NCBI GenBank assembly: GCA_009377605.1 | Contig: WHTT01000028.1 | Coordinates: 1-64,000 of the forward strand | Length of the DNA stretch: 64,000 bases | Direction of reading: 5' to 3' | Origin: Luteitalea sp. | GTDB lineage: Bacteria > Acidobacteriota > Vicinamibacteria > Vicinamibacterales > Vicinamibacteraceae | In this document: positions 17,784 to 26,031 of the stretch, one piece after another | How the letters are laid out: the number at the start of each line of letters is the position of its first letter | Position numbering within the stretch: the first letter of the stretch is position 1 | Program-made: the position numbers and the translations under genes | The notes under the pieces: generated by a model | Database searches by the model: none | What the model saw: the letters and a program-made list of their open reading frames with translations, nothing else | Told to the model about the DNA's origin: nothing

Positions 17784-20700
17784 ATTCCCCCCGCCCTTTG
17801 CCGCAGCCTCCGGCGTTTCGTCTGCCTCAGCCACCGTCACCCGCGCGGCCGTGGTCGATGCAAAGAGGCCTGGCTGGTACATCGGCGCGACCCTGGCAGG
17901 CATCGATCGAAACTCACCGGGCGTGACGACCCTGAGCAGATACGTCAACTCTTGACGCCCATCGTGGAGCTGCTCGAGAAACGCCGCAACGTGCGTGTCG
18001 CGCAGCTCCCGATATCCAACGAACCAGTCGTATCGCCCCTCGTCTTCATCGGCGGGCTCCAGCGTGTAGCGCTCTGGATTTGCCACGGCCTCCGCGCCGG
18101 CTGGCAGCGGGTCCTCGATCATCAGGTGCCGCCAGTCGCGGGATCCTGCGACCACGAGCCGCACGAGCACGAGATCTCCAGGCTTGGCGACACCGCGAAA
18201 CGGCTGGCGCCGGTAGACGATCTTGCCGTCAGACGAGGAGGCCGCTAGCAGAGAGTACTGCCGGCTGATGGCGAGCTTGCGGGTTCCCGTCGCCGGCAGT
18301 CCTTCCGCGGTGTCGTAGTAGTGAGCGGCCGCCGACCAATACAGCGCGCCATCGCCCTTCCTCACGAGGCGGATGTCGTTTGCTCCCTCCTGCGCCGGCG
18401 CTGTGACAACGATCGGATCCGGACTCGTCCAATCAGACGGCGTGAACGTGTGCTGACCAGCACGCTGACCGTTGACCATCACGTCCACGCTGTACGTGCT
18501 CGGCTGTTCACGGCGCGCCCGCATATAGTCGAGGAGCCCGTACAGCACCATCGCGGTTTGCTTGGTGGAAAGCCAATACCCGCCGGTCCGGCTCGCCAGG
18601 AGAAATCGCACCGCGCGCTCGAGGGTCGGATCCTTTGGCGCGTGCGGGGCCAGCGCGCGCACAGCCCAAGCGGTGGCCTCGACAGAGGTATCGATCCAGG
18701 AATCGCCGAGCAGGGGATCACCCTCGGTCGTCCACCACGTGAGCCCGCCTTTGGTGATCGCGGTGTCCAGCAGCTCTCGCGCGAGTGTCGACGCGCGTCG
18801 GTCCTTGGCAAGATCGAGCGCAAGGAGGAGGAGCGCACGCCCGTAAGCGCTCATACGGCCGCGAGCCGCCCAGAGCGTCTCGAGCGCGGCGCGCTGGTCG
18901 AATGCCGCCGCCTCGAGGCCCTCCCCGCGCCCGAGGGCGAGGACATACGTTGCGTACGCCTTCAACTCTGGCACGGCGCGCGGATACGCGGCGTACAGGG
19001 CAGCGAGCGCGTCCGCCGCACGCTGCAGTCGTGATTGATCGACCGCGAGCCCGGAGCGCCGCGCTTCGATCAACGCCCAGAGCGCGTAGGCCGTCATGAA
19101 CGGATCGCTCTCCGCCGTCTTCCACCAGCCCCAGCCGCCCTCGTCATTTTGCAGGTCGACCAGCCGTTTCAGCCCCTCGGCTGACCTGCGGTCGACGAGC
19201 TCGGCTCGTTCCGTTGGCGCGATCTGCAGATCCGTGAGGGTACGCAAGACCAACAGGTTCGGCACGAAGCTCGAGACGGTTTGCTCGGTGCACGCGTACG
19301 GGTAGCTCACCAGATAATCGAGGGCGCCGAGCATCGCGCCCGCCAGTGATGGAGCCAGGGTCACCCGAATCTGCCGCGCGGCGGGATTGGCACGATCCGG
19401 GACCGCGAGCGACACACGGTCGGCCGTCTCTGCGTGAAGCAACCCGGAGACGCCCTCTTCCCGTGCAAGCCCGTAGGGGAGGACGGGCAGCGTGAGCTCG
19501 ACGTTGTCGGAGTCTGGTCCGGCGGTCAGCGCCGATCCAAGGAGGGTGGCATTTCCAGGCCGCTGGGCGACGAGCGGCCACGAGTGGCGCTGTGCTCCCC
19601 CTTGATTGAGAATGGAGCTCTGCGTGTCGACAAAGCCCTCGTCTCTGGCAAGGCCCTTCGTTTGGAGCGACACATTGACCTTGGTGGCCCCCTCGAGATA
19701 ACTGTGTGCGACGGTCGGCACTCGCACGCGGTCGCCTTCTGTCAGGAAGCGCGGTGGCACGATCCGAAGGATGACGTCCTTGGTGGTCGTGGCGCGCGCC
19801 ACCGCGGTGCCCGCCCGTGTATCCGTCGTGATCGCACGCGCCGTCACTCGCCAGGTCGTGAGCGAGTCGGGGTAGTCGACCTGCACGGTGGCCGTTCCCG
19901 TATCGTCTGTCATCAGGTCGGCCACCCAGTAGATGGCGTCCGGAAACTGCTTGCGAACGAAGGGGCGCTCGGGGCGCTCCGCTTTGAAGTCGGCGAGTGT
20001 CAGCGGCCGACGTCTCGTCGCGAGCTTCAGCGTCCGCGTCCCGGCATAGCCGATGAACGAATAGTTGCGGGAGAACTGCGTGCCGACCCGGCTGTACTCG
20101 TTGCGATAGAACACGCGCAGCGGATCCGGCGTCGTATCCGGCTTGACTCCGTAGACGGCCTCGTCCACGACGCCAACGCTCACCTGCGCTGGCACCGGAT
20201 TGCCGGAGCTATCGAGCGTTCGAATGGTGAAGACGCCAGGCTCCCGCGGCTTCGAGAGTGCCGCTCGAGCGGTGACCGTCACCTGGAGCCCACGCGTCAC
20301 GGGTGGCACGTCGACACGCCGCTCCGCCTGGTACACGCGATCATCCTTGAGGAACACCATGTTGACCCACGTGTTACCCAGATCCAGCTCTTCGATCGGG
20401 ACCTCCAGCAGCGCGCCGGCCGGCAGCCGCGAGACTCGATGCCACGTAATCGTCCGCCCTTCCTTGGTCACGAGCATCGGTCCGGTGGCATCAGCGCCAC
20501 GGATGACGAATCGTGCGGTATCCCCCGGTTGATAGCTCTTACGGTCGGGAATCAGCTCGAGCTGTTGCTCGCGATCCCACGTGCTCTCTTCTCCGGTCGT
20601 CGGGACCCACAGCCAGGTGCTGCTCTTGACGATCCGATCGCCCGAGCGCGCGCTTGCGTAGAGACGATAGCTCCCACCTTCAGCGGGGACCCTGGTGTTC

Positions 20701-22526
20701 CACACCGCCCGCCCCGAGGCGTCCGTGGACACAACCCCCTGAGCCATCACCTCCTCGCGCTCCTCGCTACGTCCGGCGGCGTCATCATAGGTATACCAAT
20801 GGCGTGCGAGCCAGACGTTCACCGGAAGATTCACCTGGGGTTGACCTGCATAGTCGACGACCCGAAGCCTGAGCGACGCGGGCGTTCCGGGACGGAAGAC
20901 GAAACGGCCGGCCGTGGCCGCAATGAGAAAATCGCCGTAGGTGGCAACCGTGCGCCCGGCCCCCGAGACTTCCTGCGCGCTCTGATCGGTGACGCGCGCT
21001 TCAATCGTTGCCGTGTAATCACTGGCTTGGTCGTCCACGGCAAGTGGGACCTCCACGGTCGCCTCTCCGCGGGCATCGAGCTTGGCGGTCGTGGCAAAGA
21101 TCTGCTCGCCACCGTAGCCGTAAACCGGCCCGCCCTCCTCATCGGCCTCGTCTGCCGAGTCCACCCACTGGAGCGGGGAGCTGTAGAACGATTTGTGAAG
21201 AACGATCTTGACCGGCGCGCCGCTGACGGGTTGACCGAAGTAATATCGCGCGCGGACCGTGGCACGCACGCGCGTGCCCTGTCGCGCGAATCTCGCAGAC
21301 GAGTCGACGGTCACCTCGAGCTCGGGCTTGCGATACTCCTGAACCTCGAACGACCCGAGATAGGTTTCCTCGCCACCGCTCGTCATGGCGATGGTGTAGT
21401 AGCCCAAAGCGGCGGAGGGTGGCAGTGTGAGGTCGGCCGCGATGGCGCCAAACGCGTCGACGCGCCGCGTGCTCCGCAACAGCACCTTGTCGCGCGCATC
21501 TTTCACGCGCAGCTCCACCTCCGGCGACCCGAACGGCTGCAGCTGGCTTCCCTCCCGCGAGCGGAGGATGGCTTTCAGGTGCACCTCGTGGCCAGGGCGG
21601 TAGATGGGGCGGTCTGTGTAGACGTAGGCCACCGGCTCCGCTGCGGGCGCTCTGAAGTTCCAGGCATAGGGATCGGTGGCCACGGCCTGGCTGCCGCAGT
21701 GCGCCACCGCGACGACCTGGTCAGAGGCGATCTGACCGACGCTGGCCGTGAAGAGGCCGTCTGCATTCGACGCGCCTTCGGCGATCGGCTTTTGGCCGGC
21801 GAGCAACCGCACGCGGCAATCGGGCACCGGCTCGCCCGTGAAGCGGTTGACGGCATACGTGAGAAAGCGGCCGGGCGCCGCTTTGGTGACGAGGCCGATG
21901 TCGGAGACGAGCACGATCGTGTACGCGCGAAGCGGCGGATTGACGGCTTCGACGACGTACACACCGGCGCCTGGAAGGTCGAGAGGCAAGTGCCGGTACT
22001 CTGCCTCGCGGACGGGGGGCAACTGCTCGCGCCACGATGCCACCAGTCGCTCCCGATTGAGCAGCGGGACCTGGGCAAAGGCGTTGTAGCTGAGGACCTG
22101 GCGCTGCTGCACGGCGGCACGGTCGAGGCGCGCACGGCGCGCCTGCCGCTGCTCGAGGCTCACCTGCCGGCGCAGGAAGTCGCGGAGCTCTTGCCGGCGG
22201 GCAGCCTTCCATCGAGCGATCCGCTCGAGCCAGGTCTCCTCTTGGGGAACGACCGGCTCGGGGCTCCCGAGCACGTGCGGGTCCCGGAGACCTTCGAAGA
22301 ACGCGATGGGGTCCTTGACGCGATAGATGCGAAAGTCCAGGTGGTCCACTTCCTGGAACGTCAGCCACACCTGCGCGCGCTCACGTGTGTTGAAGATCTC
22401 GCTGCTCGCCAATGAGAAGCCGGCGCGTCGCTGCGGCTTGGTTTCCTGGCCGAGCGCGGGCGTGCCAAGACACGATACGAACAGGAGGATCGCCGCGGCA
22501 CGAGTCATAAAGAAGTGCGCCCTCAT
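17781..22526 (-). CDS. Bacterial alpha-2-macroglobulin with thioester motif
   Basis: 1581 residues from ATG 22526, which overlaps the preceding stop as ATGA and so is probably translationally coupled. A signal peptide is followed by MG-type domains (bait region around residues 500-700 by analogy) and an alpha-2-macroglobulin core segment (ITTDTRAGTAVARATTTKDVIL). The thioester sequence PYACTEQTVSSF has CTEQ at residues 1079-1082, in an alpha/alpha-toroid domain with EGGWGWWKTAESDPFMTAYA. The family traps proteases covalently in the periplasm. The upstream neighbour encodes a DUF1175 protein, the same pairing as yfaS-yfaT in Escherichia coli. Expected location is periplasm or membrane-anchored; no lipobox is evident. 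Confidence 0.92.
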   Translation of the reverse strand: MRAHFFMTRAAAILLFVSCLGTPALGQETKPQRRAGFSLASSEIFNTRERAQVWLTFQEVDHLDFRIYRVKDPIAFFEGLRDPHVLGSPEPVVPQEETWLERIARWKAARRQELRDFLRRQVSLEQRQARRARLDRAAVQQRQVLSYNAFAQVPLLNRERLVASWREQLPPVREAEYRHLPLDLPGAGVYVVEAVNPPLRAYTIVLVSDIGLVTKAAPGRFLTYAVNRFTGEPVPDCRVRLLAGQKPIAEGASNADGLFTASVGQIASDQVVAVAHCGSQAVATDPYAWNFRAPAAEPVAYVYTDRPIYRPGHEVHLKAILRSREGSQLQPFGSPEVELRVKDARDKVLLRSTRRVDAFGAIAADLTLPPSAALGYYTIAMTSGGEETYLGSFEVQEYRKPELEVTVDSSARFARQGTRVRATVRARYYFGQPVSGAPVKIVLHKSFYSSPLQWVDSADEADEEGGPVYGYGGEQIFATTAKLDARGEATVEVPLAVDDQASDYTATIEARVTDQSAQEVSGAGRTVATYGDFLIAATAGRFVFRPGTPASLRLRVVDYAGQPQVNLPVNVWLARHWYTYDDAAGRSEEREEVMAQGVVSTDASGRAVWNTRVPAEGGSYRLYASARSGDRIVKSSTWLWVPTTGEESTWDREQQLELIPDRKSYQPGDTARFVIRGADATGPMLVTKEGRTITWHRVSRLPAGALLEVPIEELDLGNTWVNMVFLKDDRVYQAERRVDVPPVTRGLQVTVTARAALSKPREPGVFTIRTLDSSGNPVPAQVSVGVVDEAVYGVKPDTTPDPLRVFYRNEYSRVGTQFSRNYSFIGYAGTRTLKLATRRRPLTLADFKAERPERPFVRKQFPDAIYWVADLMTDDTGTATVQVDYPDSLTTWRVTARAITTDTRAGTAVARATTTKDVILRIVPPRFLTEGDRVRVPTVAHSYLEGATKVNVSLQTKGLARDEGFVDTQSSILNQGGAQRHSWPLVAQRPGNATLLGSALTAGPDSDNVELTLPVLPYGLAREEGVSGLLHAETADRVSLAVPDRANPAARQIRVTLAPSLAGAMLGALDYLVSYPYACTEQTVSSFVPNLLVLRTLTDLQIAPTERAELVDRRSAEGLKRLVDLQNDEGGWGWWKTAESDPFMTAYALWALIEARRSGLAVDQSRLQRAADALAALYAAYPRAVPELKAYATYVLALGRGEGLEAAAFDQRAALETLWAARGRMSAYGRALLLLALDLAKDRRASTLARELLDTAITKGGLTWWTTEGDPLLGDSWIDTSVEATAWAVRALAPHAPKDPTLERAVRFLLASRTGGYWLSTKQTAMVLYGLLDYMRARREQPSTYSVDVMVNGQRAGQHTFTPSDWTSPDPIVVTAPAQEGANDIRLVRKGDGALYWSAAAHYYDTAEGLPATGTRKLAISRQYSLLAASSSDGKIVYRRQPFRGVAKPGDLVLVRLVVAGSRDWRHLMIEDPLPAGAEAVANPERYTLEPADEDEGRYDWFVGYRELRDTHVAAFLEQLHDGRQELTYLLRVVTPGEFRSMPARVAPMYQPGLFASTTAARVTVAEADETPEAAAKGGGN

Positions 22527-23299
22527 GGTAACCGCAGACGATACACACCGAGAAACCGCGGGTTGACGGCGAGCGGCCGCCACCGCGGCTCTGGATGACG
22601 CATTAGATCGCCGAGCCGGACTTTTCGTGCTTCGCCTTGCGCGGCCTCGTCTATTTCCTCGGTAATCGGACCTGTGTGGTAGACGACCCAGTCGTTCCCT
22701 TCTTCTTCGAAGACCGACCGCCCCACGAATACCATCAGGTGATACGGCTCGTCCTGCTGGGGCTGGTAGAAGACGAGCAGATCGCCTGGCCGCCGCGCGG
22801 CGACATCGCGACCGACCCGCGTGGCATTGTCGCGCACGATCGTCTGCGCATCCGCGAACTCGGCATGGCGTACATCGCCGTCGTCCGACACGCGAAAGAT
22901 CGGCACCATCCCATCACGCGCCGCCGGACGGTTGACGACTTCGGGGTACACGCGCGTCATGGGAAGGCGCATGCGTCGGAGCCACTCCGTGGTGTGCGGG
23001 CGCAGCGCCTCGCGTGCGGCGTGACGCACGAGTCCCGCACAATCGGTCACGTCAGTCGTCGGCCGGTAGAACTGCGCATCTGCGAGCAGCACGAACCATG
23101 CGCGAAATGCTTCGCGATCCGCGGCGTCAGGCGACCGACGCGCACTGTCACCGCCCCTCTCGCGCGGAGACGAGGCTGGCGTACCGGATCGTCGTGCCGC
23201 GCCATCCACGCGCTCGCCAGGCCCGGGACCAGCACCGCATGCCGCAGTCAAGCTGGCCGCTAGGACGGCGCCGCTCGCGAGGAGAACGTGCTTGAACAT
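22523..23299 (-). CDS. DUF1175 (YfaT-like) lipoprotein
   Basis: About 258 residues; ATG 23299 (or 23305) opens a lipoprotein-type signal (MFKHVLLASGAVLAASLTAAC). After a Ser/Arg-rich linker comes the DUF1175 domain: FRAWFVLLADAQFY, the motif TDCAGLVRHA with the cysteine at a position like that of NlpC/P60 enzymes, ARRPGDLLVFYQP, a conserved PYHLMVFVG and a late WRPLAVNPRFLGVYR. DUF1175 genes accompany alpha-2-macroglobulin genes of the YfaS type, and here the two genes overlap by four bases. Peptidase activity is suggested by Cys and His placement but is not established for the family. Confidence 0.82.
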   Translation of the reverse strand: MFKHVLLASGAVLAASLTAACGAGPGPGERVDGAARRSGTPASSPRERGGDSARRSPDAADREAFRAWFVLLADAQFYRPTTDVTDCAGLVRHAAREALRPHTTEWLRRMRLPMTRVYPEVVNRPAARDGMVPIFRVSDDGDVRHAEFADAQTIVRDNATRVGRDVAARRPGDLLVFYQPQQDEPYHLMVFVGRSVFEEEGNDWVVYHTGPITEEIDEAAQGEARKVRLGDLMRHPEPRWRPLAVNPRFLGVYRLRLP

Positions 23300-23302
23300 C
23301 GG

Positions 23303-23435
23303 CATACGGCCCAACGATCCGCTGAGCTTCGCGGCTGTGTCGCTGCTGCTTCTCGCCGTGGGCATGGCCGCAAGCTACCTCCCCGCGCGCCGCGCCACGA
23401 AGACCGACCCGATCGTCGCCCTCCGGTGCGAGTGA
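23303..23435 (+). pseudogene. 3' end of a MacB/FtsX-type ABC permease gene (copy 1)
   Basis: Read on the plus strand the DNA encodes RPNDPLSFAAVSLLLLAVGM, then ASYLPARRATKTDPIVALR and a TGA at 23433. This is the last helix and conserved tail (PARRAxxxDPxxALRxE) of the macrolide-export-type permeases abundant in Acidobacteriota. Nothing of the preceding gene remains. The left edge coincides with the start codon region of the DUF1175 gene on the other strand. A second copy lies at 23870-24003. Confidence 0.75.
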
Positions 23436-23642
23436 GCCGCACGAGCAACACGTTCGTTTCCTCTGCCGACGACTGCCACAGCTCAGCCGTCGAAGACGTA
23501 CCGATCACACAAATCAGATGTATGCTGACACAAAGCTGATCACGCATAGGTTGGACCGCCATCGATGATCTGAGGGGTCTCATCGGCCGGGTCGTCGGGT
23601 TGCATGTAGCGACGCGAACGCCAGGCGTGGAAGGAAGCCAGA

Positions 23643-23846
23643 ATGTCGGTTGCGAAGGTGTCCGAGATCAGCGCGACCTCGTCGAAGAGCTTCGAGGACG
23701 CGATACAGCAGGGTCTCGACCGAGCCGCCAAGACGGTGCGCCATATTCGTGGCGCGTGGATCAAAGAGCAGCACGTGCGCTGTGACGAGGGCCGCATCAC
23801 GGAGTATCAGGTGAACATGATGGTGACGTTCGTGCTCGACGACTAA
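23643..23846 (+). CDS. Dodecin family flavin-binding protein
   Basis: 67 residues, the usual dodecin length, with AAGGAA before ATG 23643. The sequence runs through the whole fold: SVAKVSEISATSSKSFEDAI, then VRHIRGAWIKEQHV with the tryptophan that stacks on the flavin, and ITEYQVNMMVTFVLDD. Dodecins are dodecameric cytoplasmic particles that store riboflavin, FMN or coenzyme A. The gene stands alone between two direct copies of an ABC-permease 3' end. No promoter is evident in the 207 bases upstream, where I see nothing else. Confidence 0.95.
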   Translation: MSVAKVSEISATSSKSFEDAIQQGLDRAAKTVRHIRGAWIKEQHVRCDEGRITEYQVNMMVTFVLDD

Positions 23847-23869
23847 TGCAGCACGCACACGGGAACTGC

Positions 23870-24003
23870 CATACGGCCCAACGAGCTGCTGAGCTTCGCG
23901 GCGGTCCCGCTGCGGCTTTTCGCCGTGGGCATGGTCGCGAGCCATCTCCCAGCACGCCCGCGCCACGAAGACCGACCCGATTGTCGCTCTTTGCTACGAG
24001 TGA
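23870..24003 (+). pseudogene. 3' end of a MacB/FtsX-type ABC permease gene (copy 2, frameshifted)
   Basis: A diverged direct repeat of 23303-23435, starting at the same CATACGGCCCAACGA boundary and ending at the equivalent TGA. Translation begins RPNELLSFAAVPLRLFAVGM, but an extra base in the PAR-PRH segment shifts the frame, so it is non-coding. Together with copy 1 it brackets the dodecin gene. Confidence 0.7.
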
Positions 24004-24090
24004 GCAGAAATGGGGCGGGATCCCAGCCGACAAGGCGGGCGTCAAATTGCCAGAGAGCCCGATTGCGTCGCACTATGACAACACTGCGGC

Positions 24091-24162
24091 TTGACCTGGC
24101 GTCCATGGGGCTTGTAGCGTACTGAAAGTAAAGACTCGGTGTGCTCGAGGCGAAGATAGAAT
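24091..24162 (+). promoter_or_regulatory. Possible promoter region of the cysteine leader
   Basis: TTGACC at 24091-24096 could be a -35 element with a weak -10 near 24113-24118. Alternatively TAGAAT at 24157-24162 resembles a -10 without a good -35. Either would give a transcript that includes the leader ORF starting at 24177. The two predictions are weak and mutually exclusive. Confidence 0.25.
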
Positions 24163-24176
24163 CTTGTGGTAGAGTA

Positions 24177-24281
24177 ATGTCAATGCGTATCGCGCAGCCC
24201 AACTGCGTCTGTTGTTGTTGGATGGCCAGAATTGGCCCCTTGGGCTGCGGGTTGTGCGTACAGACTGAACAAGTGCACTAA
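24177..24281 (+). CDS. Cysteine-rich leader peptide of the sulfur assimilation operon
   Basis: A 34-codon ORF (a second in-frame ATG is at 24183). Its cysteines are at positions 10, 12, 13, 14, 24 and 27, with the run NCVCCCW encoded by TGC GTC TGT TGT TGT TGG (24204-24221). It ends at TAA 24279-24281, 29 bases before a strong intrinsic terminator, and 124 bases before cysH. This is the layout of an amino-acid-sensing leader: ribosomes short of Cys-tRNA would stall on the cysteine run. Polycysteine leaders are known upstream of sulfur genes in mycobacteria; I know of none described in this lineage. The ribosome site is weak (GGTAGAG). Confidence 0.75.
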   Translation: MSMRIAQPNCVCCCWMARIGPLGCGLCVQTEQVH

Positions 24282-24325
24282 AGACGAGACGCACCACACG
24301 CAAGGGCTTCGAAAGGCCCGGGGGC
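24235..24325 (+). promoter_or_regulatory. Predicted antiterminator pairing
   Basis: GCCCCUUGGGCU (24235-24246), inside the leader ORF six codons after the cysteine run, can pair with GGCCCGGGGGC (24315-24325), the left arm of the terminator. The helix has eleven pairs, two of them G-U, with one bulged U. The two structures are mutually exclusive. A ribosome halted at codons 12-14 would leave the segment free to pair, whereas a ribosome reaching the stop codon or past codon 20 would cover or release it and allow the terminator. Confidence 0.55.
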
Positions 24326-24360
24326 TCAGGTGAACGAGCTCCCGGGCCTTTCTGTTTTTT
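24311..24360 (+). terminator. Intrinsic terminator in the cysH leader
   Basis: A 17-bp stem (24311-24327 with 24336-24352, a single G-U pair), eight-base loop and the tail TGTTTTTT, followed by a second T-run at 24366-24372. It lies between the cysteine-rich ORF and cysH with no other gene in front that needs terminating on this strand, so it is best explained as a conditional terminator. Confidence 0.9.
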
Positions 24361-24405
24361 CGGGCGTTTTTTCTGGTGCCGGCGAATCGTGGAACAGGTG
24401 GCGTG

Positions 24406-25146
24406 ATGACAGACGTTGTGAATGCACCACTGAGTGTCGAGCAGCTTGAAGAGGCCGCTACCCGTTTGGAAGACTGGTCCGCCGCCGACATCCTCGGTTG
24501 GGCTTGCGACCAGTTCGCGCCGCGGCTGACGATGGCCACGGGCTTTGGCGCCGAAGGATGCGTGCTGGTCGATATCATCGGCACCAACCGGCTTCCGATC
24601 GATCTGTTCACCCTCGATACCGGCCTGCTGTTCCCCCAGACCTACGCGCTCTGGCGCACACTGGAGACGCGCTACGGCGTCACGATTCGCGGCGTACGGC
24701 CAGCGCTCACGGTTGAGCAGCAAGCTGCAGCGCACGGGGCCGCCTTGTGGGCGCGCGACCCGGACGCCTGCTGCGCGATTCGCAAGACGGTGCCGCATCG
24801 TGCCGAGCTCCAAAAGTTCGACGCGTGGATCAGCGCGATCCGGCGCGACCAGACGCCTGAGCGCCGCACGGCTCGCGTGGTGGAGTGGGACGCGAAGTTC
24901 GGCCTCGTGAAGGTCAATCCGCTCGGGCGCTGGACCAAAGAGGAGATCTGGAGCTACATCGAAGCGCACGAGGTGCCAGTGAACCCGCTGCACCAAGAGA
25001 GCTATCCGAGCATCGGGTGCATGCCGTGCACGAGTCCGGTCGCCCCCGGGGAGAACGAGCGCGCCGGACGGTGGCGCGGACGGTCGAAGACCGAGTGCGG
25101 CTTGCACGACCGCGCGGTGTGGCGGCTCGCGCAGGTAACCGGGTAA
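24406..25146 (+). CDS. cysH: Adenylyl-sulfate (APS) reductase
   Basis: 246 residues; ATG 24406 follows AGGTGG. Cytoplasmic enzyme reducing APS to sulfite with thioredoxin-type electrons. Seen: the PP-loop-type nucleotide region (LTMATGFGAEGCVLVDII), FTLDTGLLFPQTY, the CCAIRKTVP cysteine pair and GCMPCTSP pair that together bind a 4Fe-4S cluster (marking APS rather than PAPS specificity), and the C-terminal catalytic motif KTECGLH. First structural gene after the attenuator. The next genes make siroheme and the sulfite reductase, so this is the assimilatory sulfate branch. No ATP sulfurylase gene is in the window. Confidence 0.94.
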   Translation: MTDVVNAPLSVEQLEEAATRLEDWSAADILGWACDQFAPRLTMATGFGAEGCVLVDIIGTNRLPIDLFTLDTGLLFPQTYALWRTLETRYGVTIRGVRPALTVEQQAAAHGAALWARDPDACCAIRKTVPHRAELQKFDAWISAIRRDQTPERRTARVVEWDAKFGLVKVNPLGRWTKEEIWSYIEAHEVPVNPLHQESYPSIGCMPCTSPVAPGENERAGRWRGRSKTECGLHDRAVWRLAQVTG

Positions 25147-25261
25147 GAATCTGCGCCGCGTGATGTGGACGAATCCTTTTGGGGAGGGCTCGTCCGCGGG
25201 AGCGCGCGGAGACGGGGGCAGGCGCCCTGACTGGGGGAAGGGGCCTGCCTCCGACGTTGTG

Positions 25262-25318
25262 GGTAGGGCCGCCTCGCCGAGGCGGCCGTGACGGCGCGGG
25301 AGGCTGACGCGCCCTACC
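25262..25318. repeat. GTAGGGCCGCCTCGCCGAGGCGGCC repeat
   Basis: Palindrome GGCCGCCTCGCCGAGGCGGCC plus a GGCGCG...CGCGCCCTACC partner in the 210-base gap between cysH and the siroheme gene. Nothing else is seen in the gap. Confidence 0.8.
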
Positions 25319-25356
25319 TTGCGGGCCAGGTGGTATGAGGACCAAGAGGTATGTGC

Positions 25357-26031
25357 GTGAGCACTGACGTTCGGTTGTTTCCGGTCTTCCTCAAGCTGGC
25401 TGGCCGGCCAGTGTTGCTCGTCGGCGGGGGCACCGTCGCGGAGAGCAAGCTGGACGGCCTGCTGCAGGCGGGTGCCGAAGTGACGGTCGTTGCGCCGGCG
25501 ATCCGCTCGGGGCTCGCGGGTCCCAACGTCACCCTGATCCGTCGCGCGTTCGCGCCCCAGGATCTGAATGGCAAGTGGTTCATCGTCGCCGCGGCGCCGC
25601 CCGCGGTGAATCGCGCGGTCGCGGAGGCGGCGGAGGCGCGCAACCTGTTCGTCAATGCCGTCGACGATCCGCCGAATGCCGGGGCGTACCTGGGTGGGGT
25701 GCTTCGGCGGGGCGACGTGACGGTGGCAATCTCGACGAGCGGCCACGCGCCCGCGTTGGCCGGTCTGGTGCGGGAGGGCCTGGACGGCCTGCTGCCGCGT
25801 GAGCTCGACACATGGGCATCGCTGGCGCGCGCCGTGCGTGCGAAGTGGCTTGCCGAGCGCGTGCCCATGCCAACCCGCCGACCGCTCCTGCTCGATGCGC
25901 TGAACCGGCTCTACGAGCCGATTCGGGTCGCGTTGCCGGGAGGCCGCGGCGTTGCCGCGTCTACCGGGCGCCAGGGCCAGCGCCAGGCGGGGCGCGCGGT
26001 CGAGCCCGAGGTAGGGGTAAGGATTTCGTAA
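25357..26031 (+). CDS. Siroheme synthase N-terminal domain (precorrin-2 dehydrogenase/ferrochelatase)
   Basis: About 224 residues. GTG 25357 is seven bases after AGAGG; ATG 25351 is the alternative but sits too close. The Rossmann motif LLVGGGTVAESKLDGLL and the segments FVNAVDDPPNAGAYLGG and VTVAISTSGHAPALAG are those of the CysG N-terminal/Met8 domain, which oxidises precorrin-2 with NAD and inserts iron to give siroheme. The C-terminal helical part is followed by a Gly/Arg-rich tail. The methyltransferase half of CysG is encoded separately by the next gene, whose ATG overlaps this stop by one base. Confidence 0.9.
   Translation: MSTDVRLFPVFLKLAGRPVLLVGGGTVAESKLDGLLQAGAEVTVVAPAIRSGLAGPNVTLIRRAFAPQDLNGKWFIVAAAPPAVNRAVAEAAEARNLFVNAVDDPPNAGAYLGGVLRRGDVTVAISTSGHAPALAGLVREGLDGLLPRELDTWASLARAVRAKWLAERVPMPTRRPLLLDALNRLYEPIRVALPGGRGVAASTGRQGQRQAGRAVEPEVGVRIS

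Noticed and set aside
19434-22415. Nearly 1000-codon plus-strand frame opposite the alpha-2-macroglobulin gene
   Set aside because: Mirrors codon bias of the real gene; the translation is charged and motif-free, and there is no ribosome site.
23540-23800. Minus-strand 86-residue frame opposite dodecin
   Set aside because: Almost entirely antisense to a clear dodecin gene, with no ribosome site or known motif.
24177-24405. SAM riboswitch or T-box before cysH
   Set aside because: No conserved SAM-I core or T-box sequence is visible; the Cys-codon ORF with terminator explains the region better.
24073-25746. Large minus-strand frame across cysH and the siroheme gene
   Set aside because: It crosses the terminator and repeats, and the plus strand encodes two well-recognised enzymes.
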